Of a stretch of 53,978 nt of DNA, positions 16,671 through 25,024 are shown piece after piece. Source of the DNA: Candidatus Mailhella merdavium (GTDB lineage: Bacteria; Desulfobacterota; Desulfovibrionia; Desulfovibrionales; Desulfovibrionaceae); NCBI GenBank assembly GCA_019119045.1, contig DWXS01000048.1, forward strand, positions 1 to 53,978, written 5' to 3'. Under the pieces are notes generated by a model that saw nothing but the letters and a program-made list of their open reading frames with translations, ran no database searches and was not told the origin of the DNA. The first letter of the stretch is position 1. Each line of letters begins with the position of its first letter. The position numbers and the translations under genes were made by a program.

Positions 16671-17522
16671 ATGCAGAAATCAAGACTGATTTCCCTTATA
16701 GAGGAAACGGCCCCGCTCTCTCTGGCGGCTTCCTGGGATAAATCCGGCATGCAGGTGGCCTCCCCGAGGGCAGAGATTTTTCACCTTGCGGTAAGCCTTG
16801 ATCCGACGCCTGCCGCCGTTTCCGCCGCCCTTGAACTGGGCGCGGACATGCTGCTTACCCATCACCCGCTGACGCTTTCCCCCCGTTTTCCCGATCGTCC
16901 GGACGGCTATCGACAGACGCTGGCCTTGTTGCTGTCCGGCGATATCCCCCATTATGCGGCCCATACTTCGCTCGACGCCAACCCCTTCGGCCCTTCCGCA
17001 TGGCTGCCGGACGAACTGGGGCTGACGGGCAGGAACGTTCTTGAACCCACGGGAAGCGCCCTTCTCCCGGATGGAAGGGAAATAGCCGGAGGTTTCGGCT
17101 GCGTGGGGGATCTGCCGCAGGCTCTTGAACCCGGGGCGTTTTTTGCACTGCTGGGCACCTTTCTTCCCGGACTGACGGCAAGCCTCATCGGCACGGCCCC
17201 CGCACGCATCCGCCGCGTTGCGCTGTGTACCGGTTCCGGCGCCTCTCTGGCGGAAGCTGCCTTCAGAATGGGGGCGGATATCTATATCACCGGAGATTTC
17301 AAGTATCACCCCGCTCTTGATCTGGGCTGGATTGATACCGACGCCCCCCGGCCCTTTGCCGTTCTTGATGTCGGCCACTTTTCTCTGGAAGAGGAAATGA
17401 CGAAGCGTTTTGCGGCCCTGATTGCCGAACGTGCGGACGGCCTGCGCGTCAGTTTTGTTCCGGGGCACAATCCTTTCATACCCATTACTCTGACTTCTGA
17501 GCGCACGGAGGTATCATCGTGA
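16671..17522 (+). CDS. Nif3-like dinuclear metal-centre protein (YbgI/NIF3 family)
   Basis: A 283-aa NIF3-family protein. Metal-ligand motifs are visible: THHP with His64-His65, and near the C-terminus DVGHFSLEEEMTKRF, the second His/Glu pair. Structures of family members show a hexameric ring with a two-metal site; bacterial members are proposed GTP cyclohydrolase-I type 2 enzymes, but function is not settled. GAGGGCAGG lies just before the ATG. The next gene (coiled-coil zinc-ribbon protein) overlaps by 4 nt, an arrangement I know as recurrent for these two families. Confidence 0.9.
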   Translation: MQKSRLISLIEETAPLSLAASWDKSGMQVASPRAEIFHLAVSLDPTPAAVSAALELGADMLLTHHPLTLSPRFPDRPDGYRQTLALLLSGDIPHYAAHTSLDANPFGPSAWLPDELGLTGRNVLEPTGSALLPDGREIAGGFGCVGDLPQALEPGAFFALLGTFLPGLTASLIGTAPARIRRVALCTGSGASLAEAAFRMGADIYITGDFKYHPALDLGWIDTDAPRPFAVLDVGHFSLEEEMTKRFAALIAERADGLRVSFVPGHNPFIPITLTSERTEVSS

Positions 17523-18304
17523 ATACGCATATTGACCGAATCCGTAAACTTGTTGCCCTGCAGCATGTGGATGACGATATCTATGCCATCGAGCAGGAAC
17601 TGAAGACGGCTCCTGAAGAGGTGGAAGAGCTGGCCCGCCGCTTTGCCGGGCAGGAAGAACAGCGCAACCGTATTCTGGACAAGCTCCAGCATCTCCGTGA
17701 ACAGCAGAAGCGTCTGGAACAGGATATCGAGGGCGAAAACTCCCGCATCAAGAAGAGCAAGAGCAAGCTCATGCAGGTGGAGAACGACCGCGAATATCAG
17801 GCCGTGGTGCGCGAAATGGACAACATGGAACGCCAGAGCCGCGGGCGTGAAGAAGACCGCATGACCCTTCAGGAAGAAATCGCCCTTCAGGAAAGCAACC
17901 TGCAGGAAATCGACGAAAGCTGGGGAAGCCTCAAGGCCGAACTGGAAGTCAAGCGGGAGAATCTGGATTCGCGTCTGACAGAAGCCCGCGCAAAGCTCGC
18001 CGAGATGGAAAATCTGCGGAAGGAAACCTGCGGTGAAGTGCCGGAGCCTGTACTCAAGCGTTATGAATTCATCCGCCGTCGTCTGAATCATCCGGTCATT
18101 GTTCCGGTGGACAACGGCGTATGCAGCGGGTGCCATATCGCCATTCCTCCTCAGGTGTTCATCGAACTTCAGCGCGGCAAGCAGATCCTGAGCTGCCCGA
18201 ACTGTCAGCGCCTCATTTACTGGACGCAGCATTTTTCCGATCCTGCGGCCGCTGCGGAACCCGCTCCCGTGCAGCAGCACTTTTTTGAAGACGAACATAT
18301 ATAG
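17519..18304 (+). CDS. Coiled-coil protein with C4 zinc ribbon
   Basis: A 261-aa protein. Residues 1-190 form a long antiparallel-type coiled coil (many Glu, Lys, Gln, heptad patterning), and a C4 zinc ribbon follows: Cys202-x2-Cys205 and Cys226-x2-Cys229. This is the C4-type zinc-ribbon domain family found with Nif3 proteins; members have been linked to nucleic-acid or secretion-related roles, with no agreed function. It starts with GTG at 17519 in the GTGA overlap with the Nif3-like gene; GGAGG at 17508 supports it. A 9-bp hairpin without T-run (18323-18344) separates it from RNase P RNA. Confidence 0.88.
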   Translation: MNTHIDRIRKLVALQHVDDDIYAIEQELKTAPEEVEELARRFAGQEEQRNRILDKLQHLREQQKRLEQDIEGENSRIKKSKSKLMQVENDREYQAVVREMDNMERQSRGREEDRMTLQEEIALQESNLQEIDESWGSLKAELEVKRENLDSRLTEARAKLAEMENLRKETCGEVPEPVLKRYEFIRRRLNHPVIVPVDNGVCSGCHIAIPPQVFIELQRGKQILSCPNCQRLIYWTQHFSDPAAAAEPAPVQQHFFEDEHI

Positions 18305-18349
18305 CATGTTCCTGTAGTTGTATCCGTCCCCGTCAGGGGGCGGAACGCA

Positions 18350-18714
18350 TGTTTCGGGAGCCGGACGGGCCGTCGCTGCGCATGCGCGGGGAGGAAAGTC
18401 CGGGCTTCACAGGGCAGGATGCCGGATAACGTCCGGGAAGAGCGATCTTCGGCAAGCGCAACAGAAAGCAGACCGCCGTCCTTCGGGGCGGTAAGGGTGA
18501 AAGGGTGGCGTAAGAGACCACCGGCTGATGTGGCAACACGTCAGGCCAGGCAAGCCCCATCCGAAGCAAGACCAAATAGGGAAACCGATCGGCCCGATCA
18601 ATGGTTTCCGGGTAGGTTGCTTGAGGGCGCGGGCAACTGCGCTCCTAGAGGAATGACGGCCGCCCCGCCTCCGGCGGGGAACAGAACCCGGCTTACAGGC
18701 CGACTCCCGAAATC
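18350..18714 (+). ncRNA. rnpB: RNase P RNA, bacterial class A
   Basis: The catalytic RNA that trims tRNA 5' leaders. P1 is visible as TTTCGGGAG (18352-18360) pairing with CTCCCGAAA (18704-18712). The conserved P4 5' strand lies in GAGGAAAGTCCGGGC (about 18390), the J-region AGGGTGAAAGGGTG follows, then GTAAGAGACCACCG, and the 3' conserved block ACAGAACCCGGCTTACAGGC (18681-18700) pairs P4. About 365 nt, the usual size. It is followed by a hairpin terminator. The ends are set from P1 and may be off by a few bases. Confidence 0.95.
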
Positions 18715-18723
18715 TTGATGCAG

Positions 18724-18755
18724 CGGGCCGGAGCGTTTATCGTTCCGGCCCGTTT
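18724..18755 (+). terminator. Terminator after rnpB
   Basis: A 12-bp stem (18724-18735 with 18741-18752, loop TTTAT, one G-T pair) followed by TTTCC. It sits between the RNase P RNA and the ispDF coding start. The T-run is short. Confidence 0.7.
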
Positions 18756-18804
18756 CCGAAACCGGCGGGGACAGAGTTCCCCAAACCGTGGGGCCTTGCC
18801 CCGG

Positions 18805-20055
18805 ATGCTGTCTATGGCCGTACAGGCTGACGAATGCTGGGCGATTCTGCTTGCGGCAGGTCGCGGAGAACGTATGGCGGAGGCATGCGCAGCGCGCGGG
18901 GCCCCTGCCAAACAGTTTCTTGTGTGGAAGGGCGCGCCCCTCTGGTGGCACTCTGTTCTTGCGCTGGCCGCTGTTCCTCCCATGCGGGGCATTGTCCTCG
19001 TCTTTCCTCCCGATCTGCTGGAAACGGCGCGGCAGGAGGCGGAAAAGCTCGTTGCGCGCCGTCATCCCGGAGTGCCCGTGCTGTTTCAGGCAGGAGGATC
19101 GCGCCGTCAGGATTCCGTGCGCAACGGTCTGAAGCTCCTGCCGTCCTCCTGCGGAATTGTGCTTGTTCACGATGCCGCGCGCCCCTTTCTTTCTCCTGCG
19201 CTCGCCATGCGAACCATAGCTCCGTTGCTGGAACGCAGCGATATTGACGCGGTGATTCCCGGTCTGCCGCTGACGGATACGGTCAAGGAGGTTTCCGCCT
19301 CGGAAGGCGGACTGCTGGTTGTCCGCACTCCGGAACGGAAGGGCCTGCGGGCCGTGCAGACGCCTCAGACCTTCCGTGTTGCCCCGTTATGCCGCGCTCA
19401 CGACAGAGCCGAAAAAGAAGGCTGGGACGTGACGGACGACGCTTCGCTCCTTGAACGCTGCGGGGAACAGGTGCTGGTGGTGGAAGGGGATGAGAGCAAC
19501 CGTAAAATCACGCGCCCGGAGGATCTGACCATGCTGAACGAAGGCACGGATTCCGTTCCCTGCTGCGGATGGGGATATGACGTGCATCGCTACGGGGGCA
19601 TCAGGCCTCTGCGGCTGGGCGGGGTCGCCATACCCTGCCCGGAGGCATCGAATCTCGGCATCATTGCCCATTCCGACGGCGACGTGCTGCTTCATGCGCT
19701 CATGGACGCCATACTTGGCTGCATGGGCGGAGGGGATATAGGGCGCATCTTTCCCGACAGCGATCCGCAGTGGGAAAATGCCTCGTCCTCTCTCATGCTT
19801 GCGCAGGTGCTGGACATGGCTGCGGAGGCGGGAGTACGCCCGACTCATGTTGATTTGACGGTTATTGCCCAGAAGCCGAAACTTGCGCCTCACGCCGGGG
19901 AGATCGCCCGGAATGTGGCCAGGCTGCTGCATCTTTCTCCCGCGCAGGTGAATTTCAAGGCCACAACGGAAGAAGGACTCGGCTTTACGGGGGAAGTCCG
20001 TGGGCTCAAGGCCGTTGCCATGGTCATGGCTCTGCGGGAAACAGGGCGTTCCTGA
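18805..20055 (+). CDS. ispDF: Bifunctional IspD/IspF (MEP pathway)
   Basis: About 416 aa, two fused enzymes of isoprenoid synthesis. The N-terminal half is IspD (2-C-methyl-D-erythritol 4-phosphate cytidylyltransferase) with the nucleotide loop LLAAGRGERM and VLVHDAARPFLS. The C-terminal half, from about residue 253, is IspF (MECDP synthase) with the metal site GYDVHR and IAHSDGDVLLHAL, and KATTEEGLGFTGE. The fusion covers two non-adjacent steps of the pathway, as in other proteobacteria with IspDF. The start is uncertain: ATG at 18805 or 18814, both with weak ribosome sites; an upstream TTG/ATG at 18715-18718 is in the rnpB 3' end and rejected. dxr and uppS of the same pathway lie at 37-40 kb. 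Confidence 0.93.
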   Translation: MLSMAVQADECWAILLAAGRGERMAEACAARGAPAKQFLVWKGAPLWWHSVLALAAVPPMRGIVLVFPPDLLETARQEAEKLVARRHPGVPVLFQAGGSRRQDSVRNGLKLLPSSCGIVLVHDAARPFLSPALAMRTIAPLLERSDIDAVIPGLPLTDTVKEVSASEGGLLVVRTPERKGLRAVQTPQTFRVAPLCRAHDRAEKEGWDVTDDASLLERCGEQVLVVEGDESNRKITRPEDLTMLNEGTDSVPCCGWGYDVHRYGGIRPLRLGGVAIPCPEASNLGIIAHSDGDVLLHALMDAILGCMGGGDIGRIFPDSDPQWENASSSLMLAQVLDMAAEAGVRPTHVDLTVIAQKPKLAPHAGEIARNVARLLHLSPAQVNFKATTEEGLGFTGEVRGLKAVAMVMALRETGRS

Positions 20056-20116
20056 GCGCGGCGCGCCACGCCTGCTGACGGATTCCGTAAATTTTTCACA
20101 GGGAGTCGGATTGGTG

Positions 20117-21850
20117 ATGAGAGCTGCCGATGTTCGGATTATAAGGGATGAAGCCGGTAATCCCGTCGATATTGAGCTGCAGCGTTCCGACGCTCTGCCC
20201 TTGCGCATGCTCGGGTCGGGCGGGGCGGCACGCGAGGAAGCCGTACTTGCGCCGCTGGATCAGGAAAAGGAAGACGTGCTTCCGGTGCTGCTCGGGCTGG
20301 GTATGGGGCATGCCCTCCGTGCGCTGCTGGAACGTCACAGCGGGCCGGTGGCCGTTGTGGACAGGGAAGGGCCTCTGGTCGATCTCATGCGCGTCGAACT
20401 TGCTCCTCTTCTGCATGACCCGCGAGTCATTCTCATAGAGGGAAATCCGGGCAACGAGGGGCTGGAGCAGGTACTCAAGGCCCTTTCGCTGTGGCAGGAA
20501 GAGCAGGGCGGCGCGCCCTTTCTTCCCCTTGCTCACCCCTTTTATCAGCGTCTTGATCGCGCATGGTACGGGGAGTTGCGTCAGCGTCTTGAAGCCAGCA
20601 GAAAGTTCAATTTCTGGGCAAAGGCGAGACTGCCGCGCTTCAAAGACGAGGTTCCCCGGCTACTGTTGATCACCAGCCGCTATTTTCTGGTCGGGGAGCT
20701 TGCCGCCGCCTGCGATCGCATCGGGGTTCAGCATCACACCATCACCTTGGAAAATGACGAAATTTCCAGTGAGGACTTTGTTAAATCCCTGCTGCATGAG
20801 GCGGTCACCTTCAGGCCGGATGCCGTCCTTACGCTGAATCATCTCGGCGTCGACAGAGAGGGCGTGCTGACGGATCTCCTCGGAAAACTTGAACTTCCCC
20901 TCGTTTCCTGGTTCGTGGATAATCCCCATCTTGTGCTGCATCTGTACAGGGGGCTTTCCAGCCCGTGGCTGGTGATCTTCACCTGGGATAGGGACAATAT
21001 TCCCTCTCTCCGGGAGCAGGGCTTTTCCCGCGTGTTTCATCTGCCGCTCGGTACGGATCCCGTCCGATTCCGTCCGGATCTGGAAGCTCTGGACGATGTG
21101 CGTTCCGCCGTGTCCTTTTTGGGCAATTCCATGGTACACAAGGTGGTCAAGCGCATGCAAAAGGGCCATCTTCCCGCCGCATTGCTGAAAAATTACCGGG
21201 AGGTTGCCGCTTCCTTCGTCAAATCGCCGCAACGTTCCGTGCGGGATTTCATCCTTTCCCTGTCGCCGGAAATTTCGCGCGCCTATGAGAATCTTCCGGA
21301 TCTGGAATCCCGTCTGGCCTATGAGACCATGCTTACCTGGGAATCGACGCGCCAGTATCGCGCCGCCTGCGTGCAGGCCCTGTTCGACGTTCCCGCCGGG
21401 GAAGACGGAAGCAGACCCGTGCCGCTCATCGTCGGGGATGACGGCTGGAAAATCAATCTGCGCCATGAACGGCGCCCATGGCGCTGGCATCCTCCCATGG
21501 CGTATTATGACGAAGTCCCCCGCCTGTATCCCTCCTGCGATATCAATTTCAATACCACAAGCATGCAGATGAAAGGGGCGGTCAATCAGCGCGTGTTCGA
21601 CGTGCCTGCGGCCGGAGCCTTTGTGCTTACGGACTGGCGGGAGCAGATGGACGAGCTATTCGAGCCGGGCAAGGAAATAATCTGCTATCGTGATCCCGGC
21701 GAAGTTCCGGAGCTTGTCCGCTGGTGGCTGGATCATCCCGAGGCCCGCAGAAAAGTCGTGGAGGCAGGAAGAAAGCGGGTGCTGGCCTGCCATACCTGGG
21801 AAGCGCGCTTGCGCAGTATGCTGGACACGCTGAAAAGCGTATTCGGCTGA
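20117..21850 (+). CDS. CgeB-like glycosyltransferase
   Basis: A 577-aa protein. The N-terminal 200 residues hold a Rossmann-like start (VLLGLGMGHALRALLERH...VAVVDRE) seen in DUF115-like/glycosyltransferase-associated proteins. The central and C-terminal parts match CgeB/DUF3880 plus Glyco_trans_1_2-type enzymes: PLVSWFVDNPHLVL, VFHLPLGTDPVRFRPD, and near the end KGAVNQRVFDVPAAGAFVLTDWREQMDELFEPGKE, which is the sugar-nucleotide side. The start at 20117 is chosen from GGGAG at 20101; GTG at 20114 is an alternative. It lies 61 nt after ispDF. By family it modifies surface polysaccharide or flagellin; the flagellar fliD-fliS operon 2.2 kb away is suggestive only. Confidence 0.82.
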   Translation: MRAADVRIIRDEAGNPVDIELQRSDALPLRMLGSGGAAREEAVLAPLDQEKEDVLPVLLGLGMGHALRALLERHSGPVAVVDREGPLVDLMRVELAPLLHDPRVILIEGNPGNEGLEQVLKALSLWQEEQGGAPFLPLAHPFYQRLDRAWYGELRQRLEASRKFNFWAKARLPRFKDEVPRLLLITSRYFLVGELAAACDRIGVQHHTITLENDEISSEDFVKSLLHEAVTFRPDAVLTLNHLGVDREGVLTDLLGKLELPLVSWFVDNPHLVLHLYRGLSSPWLVIFTWDRDNIPSLREQGFSRVFHLPLGTDPVRFRPDLEALDDVRSAVSFLGNSMVHKVVKRMQKGHLPAALLKNYREVAASFVKSPQRSVRDFILSLSPEISRAYENLPDLESRLAYETMLTWESTRQYRAACVQALFDVPAGEDGSRPVPLIVGDDGWKINLRHERRPWRWHPPMAYYDEVPRLYPSCDINFNTTSMQMKGAVNQRVFDVPAAGAFVLTDWREQMDELFEPGKEIICYRDPGEVPELVRWWLDHPEARRKVVEAGRKRVLACHTWEARLRSMLDTLKSVFG

Positions 21851-22593
21851 CGTACCGTCCGCCAAGGGCTTGCTCCGTGCAGTAGTGATGCCGGTCTTTC
21901 TGCGAGCATGCGGAAAGGCCGGCTGTCTTTTTCCCTCAGCGCGTGCGGATTTTGCCGGGGAATGATTCTGCCTCGCAGCCTCGTGCGGGCAGATCGCACT
22001 ATGTTTCCGGACGGGGAGGGGGAACGTTGTCGCGTCCCGAAATTTTCCCCTGCTCCGGGGATAGCGCGCAGTCTGCGTCGGGCAGGGGAGACCTGCGGAG
22101 CGAAGGCAGGCTGTTTCTGAAAGCCCGCGCGCAGCCGGACGCATAGCCGACGGGAGCTGTGCAGGAGAGGCGTTTCCGGGGTACGGTTCAGGCAGGCGGG
22201 CTGTGCGGCGTCGATATTCCGGCCGGGGCCTCGACTTCCCGGGACGGGAAAAGGGATGAGTCGAGGGCGTCAGGCTGCCAACGGGGCCTGACTTTCGTGA
22301 AGATTTTCAGCAGGCCGTATCATGGGGGAGAGAAATCCCCGGCTCACAATGGAGCGATATTTCCGCATACGATGCGCTGAGGCTCCGTTTTTCCGCTCGG
22401 AAGAAACAGCGGGAAAACAGGAGGACGAAAGGCGGGAGGATGCTGAAAGGCGCAGAATGACGCTGCGCGGAATCATGCGGGAGCTGCGCCTTGCCGGAGG
22501 CGGCAGACTTTCGTCATTCGGTCGTTAACATAAAGGCCGGAGCGTTACCCGGAATGGGCAAACGCTCCGGCGAAGTATTGCGGCCCTTGACCT
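21851..22593. other. Intergenic region, 743 bp, between convergent genes
   Basis: GC-rich with several short open frames but none with a start signal and family resemblance. The only clear structure is the tyrS terminator at its right end. The frame at 22322-22528 (68 codons, Arg/Glu-rich) has no ribosome binding site. Confidence 0.5.
22536..22571 (-). terminator. Terminator of tyrS
   Basis: GCCGGAGCGTT (22536-22546) pairs with 22561-22571, plus an inner CCC/GGG. On the minus strand it is followed by CTTTATGTTAA, a weak T-run. Confidence 0.65.
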
Positions 22594-23790
22594 CTATCCC
22601 TTCACGGTCAGAAGCAGGAAACGCTTTTTCCCCAGTTTGATGGTGTAGTCTCCGGCGGGCAGGGGGGTGAGCGCGTCGTTCCAGCGTTCATCGTTGACGC
22701 TCAGCGAACCCTGAGCGATCAGGCGTTTGGCTTCTCCGCGCGAGGCTGCAAGGCCGGAATCGGCCAGGAAGGCGACGGGAGAACTGCCCTCGCCGCAATG
22801 GCAGACCCACGTGGGGGCGTCATCCGGAACGCCGCCCTTTGCGAAGACGGCGTTGAAACCTTCTCTGGCGAGCCGGGCGGCCTCTTCTCCGTGGAAGCGG
22901 CGGACAATTTCCATGGCCAGCTCTTCCTTGGCAAGTTTGGGATGGAGCGTGCCTTCCTCAACGCGGCGGCGCATGTCGTCGATTTCTTCCAGACTCTTGT
23001 CGGAAAGCAGTTCGTAATATTTCCACATCAGTTCGTCGGAAATGGACATGGCCTTGCCGAACTGATCGGCTGCGGGTTCGGCAATACCTATATAGTTGCC
23101 GTAGGATTTGCTCATCTTGCGGACGCCGTCCAGCCCTTCCAGCAGGGGCATGGTCAGCACGCACTGGGGCTCCTGCCCGTAATGGCTCTGGAGAGTGCGC
23201 CCCACCAGCAGATTGAAGGTCTGATCCGTGCCGCCGAGTTCGACGTCCGTATGCAGCGCAACGGAGTCATAGCCCTGAAGAAGGGGATAATAGAGTTCAT
23301 GCAGGGCGATGGGGCGTTCTTCACGATAGCGCTTGGCAAAGTCGTCGCGTTCCAGCATGCGGGCAAGCGTCATGTGAGAGCCGAGGCGGATGAAGTCCAC
23401 GGCGTTCATGGCGCCATGCCAGCGGGAATTGAAATCCAGTACGGTTTTTTCAGGATCGAGAATCTTGAAAATCTGCTGCTTGTAGGTTTCCGCATTGCTC
23501 TTCACCTGCTCCGGCGTCAGTGCGGGGCGGGTTTCGGAGCGGCCGGAAGGATCGCCGATCATGCCGGTGAAGTCGCCGATAAGAAAGGTGACGGTATGCC
23601 CGAGATCCTGAAAATGACGGAGCTTGCGGATGATGACGGTGTGTCCGAGATGCAGATCCGGAGCGGTAGGGTCGGCGCCGAGCTTGATGTTGAGGGGTTT
23701 GTCACGGGCGAGTTTTTTGCGCAGATCTTCTTCGCTGATAAGGTCGACCGCCCCACGGCGGATAATTTTGATTTGTTCGTCAATGGTCAC
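22594..23790 (-). CDS. tyrS: Tyrosyl-tRNA synthetase
   Basis: A 398-aa class I synthetase that charges tRNA-Tyr. The HIGH-type signature is HLGH (47-50) in APDLHLGH, the KMSKS loop is at 225-229 ([10 protein letters not shown]), and the C-terminal S4 RNA-binding domain begins near residue 340 ([19 protein letters not shown]). It starts with GTG at 23790 with GGAG 7 nt before it. The longer upstream open frame is leader sequence. A weak promoter candidate (TTGACA at 23887-23892 on the minus strand, poor -10) and a GCCGCG-TTTG-CGGCG hairpin lie in the leader; no T-box was recognised. Confidence 0.96.
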   Translation of the reverse strand: MTIDEQIKIIRRGAVDLISEEDLRKKLARDKPLNIKLGADPTAPDLHLGHTVIIRKLRHFQDLGHTVTFLIGDFTGMIGDPSGRSETRPALTPEQVKSNAETYKQQIFKILDPEKTVLDFNSRWHGAMNAVDFIRLGSHMTLARMLERDDFAKRYREERPIALHELYYPLLQGYDSVALHTDVELGGTDQTFNLLVGRTLQSHYGQEPQCVLTMPLLEGLDGVRKMSKSYGNYIGIAEPAADQFGKAMSISDELMWKYYELLSDKSLEEIDDMRRRVEEGTLHPKLAKEELAMEIVRRFHGEEAARLAREGFNAVFAKGGVPDDAPTWVCHCGEGSSPVAFLADSGLAASRGEAKRLIAQGSLSVNDERWNDALTPLPAGDYTIKLGKKRFLLLTVKG

Positions 23791-24093
23791 CGATATTCTC
23801 CTTTGTGTCTTCCGGCGTATCCTTTTCCCGCCGCAAACGCGGCGAGGCAGAGAAATTTTCCATTTTCTGGCAGGGAATCCGGGGGTTGTCAATGTCCGCA
23901 GAGGCTGACGGCCCCGGGGAACAGGAGCAAACGCGGAAGGGCAGGACAGAGGACGGCGAAGACCGGAAAAAAGGGAGGTCTGCGGTGAACAGCCTCCCAT
24001 GAGTTTGTATTATGCCCGTCTGCGGCAAATACCGCTCCGGTATCCCGGGGAGCAGGCGTTGACGGCAAAAAGACCCCGGTCATGGATAGGATA
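23791..24093. other. Intergenic region between fliS and tyrS, 303 bp
   Basis: It holds the fliS terminator (23965-23998) and the tyrS leader. Nothing coding is supported. Confidence 0.6.
23965..23998 (-). terminator. Rho-independent terminator of the fliD-fliS operon
   Basis: GGGAGG-CTG paired with CAG-CCTCCC (one bulged base) followed by TTTTTT on the minus strand, 95 nt behind the fliS stop. Confidence 0.85.
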
Positions 24094-24930
24094 TTATTTT
24101 TTCTGGAGCAGCTTTTCGTATCCGGCAAGCTTCTTTCCTCCGAAGCCGCCCGACTTGCCCAGTGTCGGTTTCTGCAGTTTTTTGGGGGTATCCGGCTGTT
24201 TTTTTTCCGGCTCGGAAGCTTGTGCTGCCGACTTGGGAGCGGCGGCTGCGGGAGCCGGAGCTTCGGGCGCAGAGGGCGCAGGGGAAGAAGGAGAAGGCGC
24301 GGAGTCGGCTGTCCGGACGGGGGGAACAGGCGGAGCGGCCTGTTCGGCCGCAGCAGGCTGAGGAGGGAAATTCGGAGGGAGAATGGGAGCCGACAGACCG
24401 GCAAGGGGAGAAGCCGTGCGTAATCCTGCCTGCCTGCCGTACATGCTGGCAGCAACGCTTCTGTTGACTGTGGGCGTGTGAACTGCGCCGGTGGAAGGCG
24501 GAGGTGTGGTCTGCTGGGTAGCCGGTTTCGGGGCTCCCATTTTTGCGCAGGCGGCACGGGCTTCCGGCGTATTGATGATTTCCGCAAAAGCACTGCGCAG
24601 ACCGCTCAGAATGTCCACAACGCTGTCCAGTCTGGCGGTATCCAGTTTGAGGTTTGCCTGCAACAGCCTTGTATTGCACAGAAAATAAAGATTATGCAGG
24701 TTCTGGGCAAGATCGCCGCCTGCTTCCATATTCAGGCTGCTGTCCAGTTCGTGTATGATGTCCAGCGCTCTGGAAATAAGAATGCCTTTGCCAGCCACAT
24801 CTCCGGCTTCCATTTTTTCTTTTGCCTGGGCCAGAAAGCGCAGAGCGCCGTCATAGAGCATGACGATGATTTCGCCGCGTCCCGTGGTTCCCACCTGTGT
24901 CTGCAAATAGGCGTGCGCCGCATTTTGCAT
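24094..24930 (-). CDS. fliS: Flagellar export chaperone FliS with long C-terminal tail
   Basis: A 278-aa protein, about twice the usual FliS length. The first 125 residues are FliS: YLQTQVGTTGRGEIIVMLYDGALRFLAQA, with LIVMLYDG-type helix 1 and the conserved helix 3 region NLYFLCNTRLLQANL. It binds the C-terminal disordered part of flagellin in the cytosol and stops early polymerisation. The remaining 150 residues are rich in Ala, Pro, Ser and Gln, with a basic C-terminus (GGFGGKKLAGYEKLLQKK), with no fold recognised. AAGGAGC precedes the ATG. It is second gene of the fliD-fliS operon. Confidence 0.9.
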   Translation of the reverse strand: MQNAAHAYLQTQVGTTGRGEIIVMLYDGALRFLAQAKEKMEAGDVAGKGILISRALDIIHELDSSLNMEAGGDLAQNLHNLYFLCNTRLLQANLKLDTARLDSVVDILSGLRSAFAEIINTPEARAACAKMGAPKPATQQTTPPPSTGAVHTPTVNRSVAASMYGRQAGLRTASPLAGLSAPILPPNFPPQPAAAEQAAPPVPPVRTADSAPSPSSPAPSAPEAPAPAAAAPKSAAQASEPEKKQPDTPKKLQKPTLGKSGGFGGKKLAGYEKLLQKK

Positions 24931-24951
24931 GAACTGTGCTCCTTACTCCAT

Positions 24952-24980
24952 ACGGCCCGGCGCATATTGCACCGGGCCGT
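24952..24980. other. Hairpin between fliD and fliS
   Basis: ACGGCCCGG (24952-24960) pairs perfectly with 24972-24980. TTTTT follows on the plus strand and AAAAA precedes on the minus strand, so in the direction of fliD-fliS transcription there is no U-tract. It may set the fliD:fliS mRNA ratio by processing or stability. Confidence 0.6.
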
Positions 24981-25024
24981 TTTTCCGGAGCGTTGCCGCT
25001 CCGTTCCTGCGAGATTTTTATCAA

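Noticed and set aside
22322-22528. 68-codon Arg/Glu-rich plus-strand frame
   Set aside because: No ribosome binding site and no resemblance to a family; kept only as a note in the gap.
24952-24980. Hairpin with T-run read as a plus-strand terminator
   Set aside because: No plus-strand gene lies upstream; in the direction of fliD-fliS there is no U-tract, so it is listed only as a hairpin.
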